A stretch of DNA of 64,000 nucleotides. It comes from Rhabdophis nuchalis. Lineage: Eukaryota; Chordata; Lepidosauria; Squamata; Natricidae. The stretch covers positions 73,427,619 to 73,491,618 of the forward strand of contig CM077648.1 in assembly GCA_039707465.1 (NCBI GenBank), read 5' to 3'. Below, in pieces: positions 34,081-46,200 of this stretch (position 1 is the stretch's first letter; each line of letters begins with the position of its first letter). Position numbers and translations under genes: made by a program. The notes under the pieces are model-generated. The model worked only from the letters and a program-made list of their open reading frames with translations, made no database searches and was not told where the DNA came from.

Positions 34081-35040
34081 GATTCTAGGCCACAGACACA
34101 TACTTTATTACAATTGACAGAGGGATTCTGCAAAGTGGCTTTCATATTCTAGCAGTGAACAAAAGAACATCTACACCTTTTCTCAGAAACCCCAGTTCAG
34201 TGTGAGTTTTCCCAGGTTGGTTTTGCTGCATCAGTTCAAATTTTACCTTTGCTGTATTTACAAGAAAGGTGCAACAGCCCATTTCTTGTGCATTTTGGAG
34301 CTCTATGTATATTTCTTACCTGTCGATTTATGAGTTGAGCTGTTCCAGTAATACAAATTACTGTTTTGCAAATAGAAGCATTTACCTAACTTTGAGGGAA
34401 AAGTATTGGCACTGGATGATAATTCAGGCATGTATGCAGTTCTGGATCTACTTGTGAATGACAATTTTATATGGTAGGTGTAAATGGCTGTAATTATTTT
34501 GAATCAAAGGGAGCAAAAATTGGAAGTGCGCCCTGCTGACTGCAGTGACAAAACTAGCAAACAGAAACTAAACACTAGCTAACCTGCTAAAACAAATATA
34601 AGCCCAGATTACTTAATACACACTCAAACTCATTCTAATTTGTTTGAAGAATTTATGGTCCATTTTTCAGTATTTCTGCTGGCAAAGCAGTTTCCGCTCC
34701 AGGAAGCACCATTAACTGCAATATTAATCAAAACAAGACTAGATGGTGTGTTATGTAGAAATAGCTCAAGGCTGACTGCAAAGCTAAGAGCAAGGAGCTC
34801 GTACCAACTGCAGAGCACCCATGCAGTTTTAGCAAGAAAATCCTTTCAGAAGGTATCTGCATCATTGAGATGATTGCAAATTTGGTTTCTGGGAGGAACA
34901 AGGTTGCAGTAATAGCTAAGCTTGTAGCACTTGTTTGCAAAACACACACGCAATATGGGTACCCTTTTATGGGGAGAAGAGCAGCTACTGAGACAAGCAT
35001 CCAGGAGACAAGAGTTTAAACATCCATTAATCAAATACTA
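33261..35040. other. Unassigned, with CA repeat at 34042-34078
   Basis: A (CA)n run of about 18 units lies at 34042-34078. I see no exon with cytokine motifs on either strand. Confidence 0.5.
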
Positions 35041-35044
35041 CACA

Positions 35045-35240
35045 CAGACATTTTAGTGTAGTGGTTAAGGCATCAGGCTACAAATCAGGAGATTTATGAG
35101 TTCTGAGCCCACCTTAGGCATGAAGTCAGATGGGTCATCAAGGACCAGTCATACTTTCTCAGCCCTGGGAAGGAGGAAATGGCATACTACCTCCAAAATC
35201 TTGCCTAGATAGAATACTGTAGTCACCAAAAGTCAACATA
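35045..35240 (+). mobile_element. tRNA-derived SINE
   Basis: The head TAGTGTAGTGGTTAAGGCAT resembles an A box and GAGTTCTGAGCCCACC stands at the B-box position. The body has GGGTCATCAAGGACCAGTCA and CTCAGCCCTGGGAAGGAGG, and the element ends near AGTCACCAAAAGTC. Same family as the minus-strand piece at 26335. Confidence 0.7.
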
Positions 35241-35822
35241 GATTCAAAGACAAAAAAAAAAAGTCCGAGCAGACTCATCACTGCTTTGAAACTGGAAAAC
35301 ATAGACAAATCTGAAGATCCTAAATAAGAATTTCCAGGTTAAGTTTGACTTGAAGGACATTAAACTTGGAGAATAAAATTGGGAGAGAGAAAAACAATAT
35401 ACAAGGTTGCCATCTAGTGGTGGAATGGAAAATGTCAATGTTTAGTTTTGTAGACTGCATTGCTATCTACTGTATACCATCAGAGGAATATGTTCCATTT
35501 CTAAAGTTGGTAAACTGTCTATAATAATAGCACACTGTCAGAATACTCATGAAGTTTAAGCCAATAATTCCATGCAGTTGTAAGATTGTCCATCCTGCTT
35601 TAGAAGTTAATACGAGAAAAATAAACAGAATGAAACATTTTTTTAAAAATAAGTTATAAATGTTACCCTCTTTTTTTAAACTGTTATTTTGTATGCTGAT
35701 GTATATTCAAAAGGGGAAGGCTTCATTCATATTGCCATGGCTGCCATATATTATCATGCACAGACACCCTGCTGATGCCACTGGCTATATGTCCCTATCT
35801 ATCTCTATATCAAATCTCCAGC
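35241..35822. other. Unassigned
   Basis: No gene or clear repeat recognised. Confidence 0.5.
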
Positions 35823-35830
35823 ACTTAGAG

Positions 35831-35944
35831 CAGAGGTTCCCAAACTTGGCAACTTTAATCTCCAGCCAGCTCTGCTCTGCTGGCTGAAGATTTCTGGGAG
35901 TTGAAGTCCACAAGTCTTAAAGTTGCCAAGTTTGGGAACCTCTG
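35831..35944. mobile_element. Palindromic hAT MITE with perfect 8-bp TSD
   Basis: CAGAGGTTCCCAAACTTGGC at the left and the exact complement at the right. The target duplication ACTTAGAG lies at 35823-35830 and 35945-35952. Confidence 0.93.
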
Positions 35945-35952
35945 ACTTAGAG

Positions 35953-37100
35953 AAAGTGTTGTAACACTTCCAATGTAGAGCGCAAGTGTTACAGTAGGCA
36001 TTGTCAAATAAAGTTCAGCTCTAAGTAGATTGAAAAAATCCAAACGAAAACTGAACATAGAATCTGCCTCAACAGATCCTCCATCACATTTCCATTATGA
36101 AAAACACGGGGCCTGTGATGGTTTTTAAGAGTAAACTCCAAGTAGGAAATCAGCTGGCATCTCAAGAACAAGAATGAAAAACAAAGTGCTGACACAAGTA
36201 TACAAACATTCCGCCCCAAAATCCTCAGTGTTAATAGAATTATTACGTGATAGTCATAATTAAAATCTTACTATTTATTTATGAAAACTTTACAACACAT
36301 AAAAATAAAAGGCAATCCATCAAATATTCACATCTGGTATGTGGTTGTGTTTCTATGTATGAATTATTTTAGGCAAAAGGACGTTTAAATAATTGTAGTC
36401 AAATGAGAATTGTGGTATATTGATGGTAAGATACCTAAAGATTTTTTATTTAAAATATATAATCTAATATGAACTATAAGTAATGATGGTGTAAGAATGC
36501 ACGGAAGCTATCTGTAACCAATTGACACACTTTCTACAAGATGTACTGAAGGATGATTCTTTTTTTGTGTTTGTATTTGACTAAAATAAAAACAATTCTT
36601 ATAAAAAACCAAAACATTCATATCTGCCTATCTCAGGTCTTGGAAGGACATGGTGGGTTGATAAAATCCAGTCTGAATATCAGGCTGATTGTGCAACAAA
36701 ATAAACAGTATAACAAACCATAATACTATGAAGGAACTGAAGTGTTCTGGGACTGAATTCGACAAACAGATAAGCAATTGCCACATAACATCCCATAACT
36801 ATTGTTGAAAATAAAGACAAAAACGTCTGGATAATGAACAATGCAAGTACCTGGAGGCTTCAGAATACAGGTAGTCCTCAACATTTATTTGGAGACTATG
36901 GGAAACTTTTATCAGCCATTGCCAGCTTTTAGATATCCTGAAATGTGCCTAAGAGCTCTAAAAGGTATGACCAGCATTTTGAAATACTGCTCTTACAGCA
37001 CTGGCATAATATGGCAGGGTCAAGGCCAACCAAAAGGTATGTAAATTCTGCATTTTGAACCAAGTTAAAATCTCTAGGTGGTCTGCAAAGGCAACCTCAC
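35953..37100. other. Unassigned
   Basis: No gene recognised. ACAGGTAGTCCTCAAC at 36869 is a trace of the repeat family at 57905. Confidence 0.5.
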
Positions 37101-37104
37101 ATAG

Positions 37105-37850
37105 ATCAAATTATATTTTATTTTATTTATTTAATTAGACTTTTATACCGCCCCCTCTCCGGGTAGGACTCGGGGCGGTGCACAGCAGATAAAAATACAA
37201 ATAATACATACACCTGAATAAATACATTCATACCACTAAAACCAAATTAAATTAAGAACTGTGCTAAAAATTTAAGACACTACAACCCTATAAAATTAAT
37301 AACTAAAATCGACGTCTAAAGTCTAAACCAGGCTGGCCAGGTGGAAAAAATATGTCTTGAGCTCCCGGCGGAAGAGGCGTAGGTCCGTGATAGTGCGAAT
37401 ATTGGGGGGCAGGTCGTTCCAGAGAGCCAGGCCTGCCACAGAGAAGGCCCTACCCCTGGGGATCGCCAGACAGCATTGACCGGCCGATGGCACCCTGAGG
37501 AGGCCCTCCCTGTGTGAGCGGACAGGTCGAAGGGAGGTATGTGGTAGGAGGCGGTCTCGCAAATACCCAGGTCCTGTGCCATGGAGCGATTTAAAGATGG
37601 TCACCAGCACCTTGAAGCGCACCCAGAAGACCACAGGCAGCCAGTGCAGCTTGCGCAGGAGCGGTGTTACATGGGAGTATCGAGATACTCCCAGAATCCC
37701 CCACACAGCTGCATTCTGTACTAGCTGGAGTCTCCGGGTGCACCTCAAGGGGAGCCCCATGTAGACAGCATTACAGTAATCCAGGCGAGACGTGACGAGG
37801 GTTTGAGTGACTGTGCGAAGGGAGTCTCGATCTAGAAAGGTCATTCAAAG
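37105..37850 (-). mobile_element. L2-like LINE, RT C-terminal part and 3' UTR
   Basis: The minus frame at 37844-37323 is open for 173 codons: [74 protein letters not shown] and FRRELKTYFF. The 3' UTR block (plus-strand GGACTCGGGGCGGTGCACAG) follows at 37168-37187. Confidence 0.92.
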
Positions 37851-38094
37851 TCATTCAAAGAATGTAACTGTCCTTGGTGTGTTCTGTGTCACAAATGGTC
37901 TATCAGCCAAAGCTGAACGAAGACTATTCCTCTAGCAGGAACCCCAACTTAAACAACCTACAACAGGTTGGTTCCTCCTTTGCAACCAGATTGTTTTTTA
38001 GGAGAGGACAAAGATCAGATTTTCCTGAGCTGTAGGAACATGTAAAGACTATATGTCTGTTCAGAATTTGTGAGTGTTCTCACTAACAGGCATC
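37851..38094. other. Short unassigned spacer
   Basis: Starts with the duplication GGTCATTCAAAGTCATTCAA; otherwise no recognised feature. Confidence 0.4.
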
Positions 38095-38102
38095 TCCTAG
38101 AA

Positions 38103-38449
38103 GAGGGATCAGCAACCCGTGGCTCTGGAGCCATGTGTGGCTCTTTCATCCCTCTGCTGTGGCTCCCTGTCACTAGTTGGCGCCACAATTTTGAGAGGAG
38201 CTTCCGGTTGGGAGAGGAAAAAGCACAGCACGCCAGGAGGAGACTCTATGGCAAGGGGCAGTTTTTCTGGTCAGCTCCACAATTGATAGGGCTTTCCATT
38301 AGGACAGGTAGAGGGAAAAGGATGCCACACTAGGAGGAGACTCTATGGTGGGGGAACTAACCTTCCAGTTGGCTGCAGAATTAACGGGGGGGGGGGGTTC
38401 CAGTTAGGATCTTTGTGGCTCTTTGAGTATTTAAGGTTGCCAACCCCTG
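38103..38449. mobile_element. hAT MITE with perfect 8-bp TSD
   Basis: Left end GAGGGATCAGCAACCCGTGG and right end GGTTGCCAACCCCTG are inverted. The target duplication TCCTAGAA lies at 38095-38102 and 38450-38457. The inside is rich in GTGGCTCTTT-like motifs and has an internal AGGAGACTCTATGG duplication (about 38237 and 38334). Confidence 0.9.
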
Positions 38450-38494
38450 TCCTAGAACTATGCAAGAACTGCAGAGGACATTTACACATTCTCC

Positions 38495-40760
38495 TTTTAT
38501 TGCTTGCTTGGTTCCGCCCCAGGCGCCTGATGGACCCTGATGGAGGACCTCGTGGCCGCATGGAATACTGCGACCACGGGAGCCTTGGATCAGGTCGCGC
38601 CCTTGCGGCCTCTCTTGTGGCGGCGAGCCACCCTGGCTCCTTGGTTTACCGAGGAGCTGAGGGTGATGAAACGCCACAAGAGATGCATAGAGAGAAGATG
38701 GAGGACTACCCGATCTGAATCTGACCGGACACAAGTAAGAGCCCATTTACGGACTTACATTGTGGTGCTGAGAGTGGCCAAACGTCATCATTGTGCCACT
38801 CTCATAGCATCCGCAGATAACCGCCCTGCCGCCCTGTTTAGGGTGACCCGCTCCCTCCTTCAACAGAGGGTGCGGGAAGCCCCATTGCAGGGTAGAGCAG
38901 AGGAATTTGTGATTTATCTGCAGGAGAAAATCGCTCAGATACAGAACGAGTTAGCCCCCATTGATGGCCCAGTGGGTTGCCACAAGGCGGATCTTGTTTG
39001 GGAGGAGTTTGACTCCATTGCTTCCGAAGATATGGACAGGTTACGTGGGCGACTGCGAGCCACCACATGTTTATTGGACCCGTGTCCCTCCTGGCTTGTA
39101 CTGGCATCCTGGGAGGTGACACGAGGCTGGCTCCAAGAGGTTGTCAACGCATCCTTGAGTGAGGGTTCCTTGCCTGCTTCCCTAAAAGAAGTTATGGTGA
39201 GGCCCCTCCTCAAGAAGCCCTCTTTGGATCCAGCTTTACTAACCAACTATCGTCCAGTCTCCAACCTTCCCTTTTTGGCGAAGGTTGTTGAGAGTGTGGT
39301 GGCACAACAGTTTCCCCGTCACCTGGAGGAAGTTGAGTATCTAGATCCGCGCCAGTCCGGCTTTCGGCCCGGGCCTAGCACCGAGACGGCATTGGTCGCG
39401 TTGGTAGATGACCTCTGGAGGGCCAGAGATGAGGGTTGTTCCTCCATCCTGGTCCTATTAGACCTCTCGGCGGCTTTTGATACCATCGACCATGGTATCC
39501 TATTGCACCGGCTGGGGGGGTTGGGGGTGGGAGGCACCGTTTTGCGGTGGTTCTCCTCCTACCTCTCTGGCCGGTCGCAATTTGTGTTGACAGGGGGCAG
39601 AGGTCGACCTCGAGACCCCTCACATGTGGGGTGCCTCAGGGGTCGATCCTCTCGCCCCTCCTATTCAACACATATATGAAGCTGCTGGGTGAGATCATCC
39701 GTGGTTTTGGGGTAGAGTATCATCTCTACGCTGATGATACTCAGCTGTATATATCTACCCCAAACCACCCCAACGATGCCGTAGCGGTGATGTGCCAGTG
39801 CCTGGAAGCCGTGCGGATCTGGATGGGAAGTAACGGACTCAAGCTCAACCCGACCAAGACCGAGTGGCTGTGGTTTCCGGCTGCCCGGTTCAACCAGCTG
39901 ACTCCGTCGCTGGCCATAGGGGGCGAACATCTTGCCCCTGTGGATGGGGCGCGCAACTTGGGTGTCCTCCTGGATACCTGGCTGTCCATGGAAGATCAGG
40001 TGACAGCCGTGGCCAGGAGGGCGTTTTACCAGGTTCGCCTGGTACGCCAGTTGCGCCCCCTATTGGACCGGGATGCCCTCCGCACAGTCACTCATGCTCT
40101 CGTGACATCCCGACTGGACTATTGTAATTCTCTCTACATGGGGCTCCCCCTGATGTGAACCCGGAGACTGCAGTTGGTCCAGAATGCAGCCACGCGAGCA
40201 ATAATGGGAACCGTTAGGTTCACCCATGTAACACCGCTCTTGCGCGAGCTGCACTGGCTGCCTGTCGTCTTTCGGGTGCGCTTCAAGGTGCTAGTTATCA
40301 TCTTTAAAGCGCTCCATGGCTCGGGACCTAGCTATCTGCGGGATCGGATCCTGCCACATACATCCTCACGGCCGATTCGCTCCCACAGAGAGGGACTACT
40401 CCGGGTGCCGTCCACTAGACTCTGTCAGCGGGCGACGCCCAGGGGAAGGGCTCTCTCTGTGGCGGGCCCTGCCCTCTGGAACGACCTCCCCCCCCGATAT
40501 TAGAACAACCACGGACCTCCGTTCCTTCCGTCTGAAATTGAAAACGCACTTTTTCTGCTTGGCCGACCTAGGGTAGCCTCTCTACTATAGTATTATAGGG
40601 TTATAGGGTTTTAGTGAATTGGCATTGGGAATTTTAGCGCAGGGTTTTACTGTTTAATTTGCTTTTAATTGTTTTGTATATTTATGTATATTTATTGTTT
40701 TAACTTCCCTGTGCACTGCTCCGAGTCCCCTTGGGGAGAGGGAGCGGTCTAGAAATTAAA
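38495..40760 (+). mobile_element. L2-like LINE, longest copy (pre-RT to 3' UTR)
   Basis: Encodes the region upstream of the RT (LFRVTRSLLQQRVREAPLQG), RT blocks [60 protein letters not shown] (motif A), [14 protein letters not shown] (motif B), [11 protein letters not shown] (motif C; YADD codons at 39727-39738) and the C-terminal region to the 3' UTR. Three lesions are visible: a frame change near 39600-39630, a TGA at 40156-40158 where family members have a Cys codon (LPLRCTRRL), and an indel in the C-run near 40491. The endonuclease is missing. It is otherwise well preserved and very similar to 3491-4534. Confidence 0.93.
38540..40158 (+). pseudogene. L2-like reverse transcriptase, two overlapping frames
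   Basis: Frame one is open from 38540 to 39679 and covers pre-RT to motif A. Frame two is open from 39547 to 40158 and covers motifs B and C and the thumb region. A single-base frame change around 39600-39630 separates them. The LINE RT copies RNA at a nicked target in the nucleus; here the break and the missing endonuclease make an active protein unlikely. Confidence 0.85.

Positions 40761-40838
<78 letters not shown>
40761..40838 (+). repeat. (ATT)n microsatellite at LINE 3' end
   Basis: About 26 perfect ATT units follow the L2-like 3' UTR ending GAAATTAAA. Confidence 0.95.
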
Positions 40839-40984
40839 TATGATATCTATATTTTCCTGCTACATTCTATATATGAACATGAAAATAAATTCCCCTGAGC
40901 AACCAATTTTCTGAAACTTTTATATGATTTATTTTAATCACTTGTTTATTTTACACTATAGTCACTAGTTATGAATTATGATTG

Positions 40985-41432
40985 ACCAATGGTTTCATAA
41001 TATACATCCCTTCGACCAATCCACTCCCACAGAAAGGGCCTTCTCAGGGTACCGTTGGCCGGGCAATGCCGGTTGGCGGTGCCCAGGGGAAGAGCCTTCT
41101 CTATGGCAGGCCCTGCCCTCTGGAACGACCTACCCCCCGATCTACGCACCATCGTGGACCTCCGCCTTTTCCGCCAACGTCTTAAAACCCATTTATTTCA
41201 ACAAGCCGGCCTAGCATAACCCCCATTCTGACTTTTATAGGGATAATTTTTATAGGGATAATTTTTAAATTTTAGAGTTTTATTAATTTTAGCACAGGGA
41301 ATATTTAATTAGTTTTTAACAATTTTGGATTTTTGTATTTTTTGTATGATTTTAATGATGCCTGTGCGCCGCCCTGGGTCCTTTTTTAGGAGAAGGGCAG
41401 GGTATAAATTTAATAAAATAAAATAAATAATA
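40985..41432 (+). mobile_element. L2-like LINE, C-terminus and 3' UTR
   Basis: Encodes FDQSTPTERAFSGYRW in one frame and, in the family frame, PLERPTPRSTHHRGPPPF-like text with indels. The 3' UTR hallmark CCTGTGCGCCGCCCTGGGTC is followed by a TAAAATAAAATAAATAA tail. Confidence 0.8.
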
Positions 41433-41591
41433 TGTAAAACTATGTCAACTTCTGATAGTTTTAGATCAGAGGTCTTATGATTTTGAATTATTAAGTGGAT
41501 ATGACTGAAATTTGATTAGAATTATATGACCAAAATACTTTTTTTTAAATGAAGTAGCCCAGAAACTTTTGTTTTTGCCTATGTACCTATA

Positions 41592-42051
41592 TGTTAGGAG
41601 TAGACTCCTAGAGTTGGATAGGCAATATATAATACCATGATGACCAATGGTCATTGTGGCTTTAAGACTGTTGGAATGCAATTAGAGATTGTAATTGGAG
41701 ACTGTAATTATCTCCACTATAAGAGGAAGTCAGCAGAATGCAATCTCTCTCTCTGCCGGACTCTCTGCTAATTGCTCTCTTTGCTGATATCTCTACTGTT
41801 TGCTATCTGCTCGTGTGCCGTGACTAACTGTTTGAAGAAGGAAGAAGAAAGAATTGTGGATTGCTGACTGTAAGCAATTGTTTTGTTTGTCAAGGACTTT
41901 GTTTTGACGAACTACCAACCATCACTGCTTGTGAAGCAGTAGTATAGTTTTACAACACCAGTAAAGCTATTTTGTTTTACTAACAGTGTCTGGTTTACTA
42001 TTTGTGTGTTTACTAGCAACGTTTCTCTAGCTACATATTCCGCTGCATAAC
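41592..42051 (+). mobile_element. Solo-LTR-like repeat, copy B
   Basis: A full-length match to 3059-3490: begins TGTTAGGAG, has CTATAAGAGGAAGTCAG (TATA-like) about 130 bp in and an ACCAGTAAAGCTA polyadenylation-like segment, and ends CCGCTGCATAAC. There is no internal coding region beside it, so a solo LTR is the simplest reading. I could not settle a target duplication. Confidence 0.6.
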
Positions 42052-42583
42052 TTTTCTGATATCCCTTAACAGAACATTTTAGTGTAAATTAAAAGACCTG
42101 GTATTGAAATATCAAAGAAATAGAAAACAAAAAAACATATATTGTGATCTGCACATAAAGCCAATAACTGATTGAAAAACAATTAAATATCAACCAGATG
42201 TAAATTAATTAGAGTAGTGAAATATAACCTTGTGTTTCTGAACATCTTCATAAAACACAAAATGTAATGCATCTCGAGAGAAACATAGAACATTATAGAA
42301 ATATGTTCTGAGATGAAAGGAGTCATCAATTCCACCGTAACTGTGATAGGATTATCTTCACTGTAGATGAATGTCTAATGTGTAATATATTCATATGAGT
42401 GATAGGAGTCATTTCTATCTGTTGCCTGCTAAGAAAATAATAAAACACATTAACAGAAAACTAAAACAGCAACAAAATATCTCTGATTATTATGTACTAA
42501 AACTCACATTTTATTTGTGGAAAATGGTCTCCTCTTCCTTGTTGGTTTTAAACATGAATGGAACCTCACCATTTCAGAAAAGA
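42052..42583. other. Unassigned
   Basis: No exon or repeat recognised. One minus frame (about 42350-42215) is open but has no family match that I can defend. Confidence 0.45.
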
Positions 42584-42591
42584 CAGGAGTC

Positions 42592-43227
42592 CAGAGGTGG
42601 AATTCAGCAGGTTCTGACCAGTTCTGGAGAACCGGTAGCAGAAATTTTGAGTAGTTCATTAAACCAGTGTTTTTCAACCTTTTTTGTGCAAAGGCACACT
42701 TTTTTCATGAAAAAAAATCACGAGGCACACCACCACCATTAGAAAATGTTAAAAAAATTTAACTCTGTGCCTATATTGACTATATATACAGTAATTCTCT
42801 TGAATAGGAATCAAATAAACACAAAGAAATTATTTTATAATTACTTTATTATGAAATAATAAAGTATTTTATAATTGTTCATATTTCTGTTTACTTACTC
42901 AGTGCGAAACCTGGGCCTGTTTGGCTGAACACAAAGCTGATATTCTGGCAGGAATTTTTCCCACGGCACACCAGACAATATCTCACGGCACACTAGTGTG
43001 CCACGGCACAGTGGTTGAAAAACGCTGCATTAAACCACCTGTGACTGGCCCCGCCCCCATCTATTCTCTGCCTCCCGAGTCCCAGTTGATCGGGGGGGGG
43101 GGGATTTTGCAGTAACCTTCCTCTGGAATGGGGAGCGAATGGAGATTTTACAGTATCCTTCCCCTGTCACGCCCACTAAGCCATGCCTACAGAACCAGTA
43201 GGTAAAAAAATTTGAATCCCACTGCTG
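42592..43227 (+). mobile_element. hAT-like MITE (GGTTCTGACCAGTTCT family), interrupted
   Basis: Left part CAGAGGTGGAATTCAGCAGG and ACCGGTAGCAGAAATTTTGA; right part CACGCCCACTAAGCCATGCC and TTTGAATCCCACTGCTG. The ends are inverted (CAG-GTGG-ATTCAGC). It is split by a younger MITE at 42665-43027. A minus-strand relative lies at 55490-55795. Confidence 0.75.
42665..43027. mobile_element. hAT MITE nested in older MITE, perfect 8-bp TSD
   Basis: CAGTGTTTTTCAACC at the left and GGTTGAAAAACGCTG at the right form 15-bp terminal inverted repeats with one mismatch. CATTAAAC is duplicated at 42657-42664 and 43028-43035. The inside is AT-rich and has repeated CACGGCACAC motifs near the right end. Confidence 0.93.
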
Positions 43228-43235
43228 ATGACCAC

Positions 43236-46200
43236 ATAATACTGATGATTTATTTTTTTTAAAAAGAATAAGGCAAGGGTATTGACATATGAAAGATTAA
43301 GGCTTTAAGTTCCTCTGATTTCTATAAACAGACTTCATAAAGACTCTGGCAAAATTGGCCCAGAGAATTTAACTGCTGAATTTAAGCAATAGGTATTGTC
43401 CTCATAAGTCAAGACATAGTCCTTCCCATTCCTGGCAAGAACATACAGAAACAATAAAGATAAATATTTACATTTTGTTGCATCTTTCATAAGTCAAAAG
43501 TCTTCCTTTTTGTCTAATGATAGGGCCAAACGCCAACACCAGATTTCTCTCTGCCTGCCTGCTAACCTGTATATAGATCCCTGATTGAGGCTTGGACAAT
43601 CAATGTGTAAAGGTATTGCCCTCTTGTGGCAGCTCCTTAGAAAGGCGAAAGTCACATTGTTGCTCTCAGAGGGAGCATTTTTAGAAAAACTAATATCACA
43701 CAGATACTTTAAATATGATCCTCCAGGAAGGTTCATACTGCAGCATGAAGAGACTTCAAAAGGTCTTTTAAGGGCTATTTCTTAATGATGCCATTTTCAT
43801 TCTCTGTGGAATCAGTTTGAAATTAATTCTAATTATTCTGGTGTAAAATTGGTGTTCTTCTCACACAAAACCTGTTATAGAGACAGTCAAAAGAACCTCA
43901 GTAATAATCATAGGGATGATACAGTTGGGGGGCAGTGATCGACCCAGGTTCTATTGGGTATCTCAGTCACTGGAAACTAAGACTGCCATTTTGAGTAGGT
44001 AGGGTAGGGTAGGGTAGAGTGCAACGCAACGCAACACAACACAACACAACACAAAACAACAAAACACAATACAATACGGCTTGGCTGCAAACCTGGCTTG
44101 CACTATCTTTGAGAATATCACCGCAGTGATATTTAAAAGGAACACACAGCTAACAATTCATTTCTTCCTTCTATTTTCCTAGTTCCATGGTACATTATTA
44201 GATCTCAAACTTAAATAAACTTCTACTCTTGCTTCTATTATTTGTTGACGATTCAGAGGTTTTTTGGCTTTTGAGATCAGAATTCCTTTTAAATGTCAAA
44301 ACTGAAGTCAGGCTGCAACTCTGGTTACTACAAGTTTACAACAGCCTTGTTTGGAGTGAGGGAGAGAGACAGTTTCATCATTGGAGGAGCTGAAGAAATG
44401 GTAGCCAGAAAGCCTTGTTGTCCACTACAAGGAAGGCATAGGAGCGAGAGAGAAAAGGAGCTTATGAAGGAGTTGAAGTCTCCACTGCTCAGTGCCAAAA
44501 ACTACCCTGCCCTTTAAAGGAGATGGGTAGTGCTGTTGAAGGAGGGGGGGGGCATTCAAAATACAGTAAACCATCAAACCATCCAATAAACTAAGTGACC
44601 AGAGAATTTGCTTTGGTTAAGTATTGAGAATTTTCTGGCCAAAGAAGGAAAAGGAGCATCGGAAGGGAAATCAGATGCAGATAAAAATCCAGCCAACAAA
44701 GAAATGCAATAATAATATTTTTTGAAACTGAAATGGAAGATTCATTTTCAGTGACAAAGCAGTTCCCCAGAGAATATAACAACATCGAGCAAACTTGGAA
44801 AAAATGTGATTTAGGTGTGATTGAAATTTGACAGCATTCTTATTATGGTTATTATTTAATGATTGACATTCTGCTTAGATCTATATATAGAAGAATGCTC
44901 CAAATAAGAAGTTTGTCTGTATTTTTACTGTGATCCTGTAGCAAATATTTGATATTTCAAGCTGATGTCTTTGTTTCCATCACTGATCTGCGCGCATGTG
45001 TATTACAGGGAGTTAGGTTGTTATTACTGTTAGGCAGTGAAAGCCATTTCCGATCCTGTCAAAACACTCTGTTCAATCAGTGTCATTTCTTCAAGAACAG
45101 CAATTTTTGTAATTATAGAGTTTAAGTTCCTCTTCTCTGAGTAAGGTAAAGCCTCTATTAATTTTATGTATGAGCACAACACAGAGCTAACAGGCTAATG
45201 TTATGACAGGCTGTCAGTTATGCTGGGTGGCTCATTATTTTAACTTCACATTATTTCCACAGTAAATAAACAAAAAGAAATGGATTTCTTCATGTTCATA
45301 TGAATGACTAGGTCATGTGTAAATATTATTCAAAATGATAACTCATGCATTGAAAATAACGTATTGAGGTGGATAAATTCAATTCACTTTCTTGGACATT
45401 TCCAATAGCAAGGAGAATAGCAAGAGATTGTATTGTCTGGAAAAAAATCTAGCTTCCTACATTGATAAGGTCTTAATCCTTTGTAATTCAGCAGGGTGTT
45501 TACCCCAGCTTGGCCTCCAAAATTTTCAAAATGTGCAAAATAATAAATGAAGAGATTGTGTTATGGTAACATTGAAATATGCCTAGTAATTTTTTTTCGA
45601 ACATTGTCATCCTTTGCAAACATTTCAGGAGAGCCATGTTAGTCTCCAGCTGACAAAAATCAAGAAGAGGTTGATAGCACATTTTCAGACTGGCAAAATT
45701 TATTAAAAGGCCTTTGTGAATTAACAGCTCACTTGATCAGATGCTGTGAGTGTCTAAATTGATGCAGCTTTACATTGAGAAAAAGTACTGAGTCCTTCTG
45801 AAGCATCCATTGTTCTTCCTTATTCTCAATGTGCCCATTGAAATGAGCACTTTCTTTCAAATTACTTTTCCACATTTTTTAATTTACTTGCTTGGAAAGT
45901 GCCAATCTGAAAGAATCCAGTGGAAGGAGCTCTGCCTTGTTGGGATTTAATTGAAACATGGAAAACCAGGGAAACTACACTGGAGGGAGGGTAATGCAAT
46001 AGCAAGCAGGATATTTAAGCAAACTAGCCACTTTGTCAGTAAACTACACTCCATTGGTAAGAATTTCAGTTTGGAGGCAAATTTCCAAAGCAGATGGTCC
46101 AAAACTGGTGTCAGTTAGGGACCAAACCCTTTGGAGACAGAGGCTCACAGAGAGGACTTCACTCTAAAAGCAGAACAGTCAAAAAAAGTGGACAGTGGCT

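Noticed and set aside
42215..42350. Minus-strand open stretch considered as a possible IL26 or other cytokine exon
   Set aside because: It has a plausible acceptor-like CAG but no good donor, and none of the IL26 landmark residues. The resemblance is too weak to support a call.
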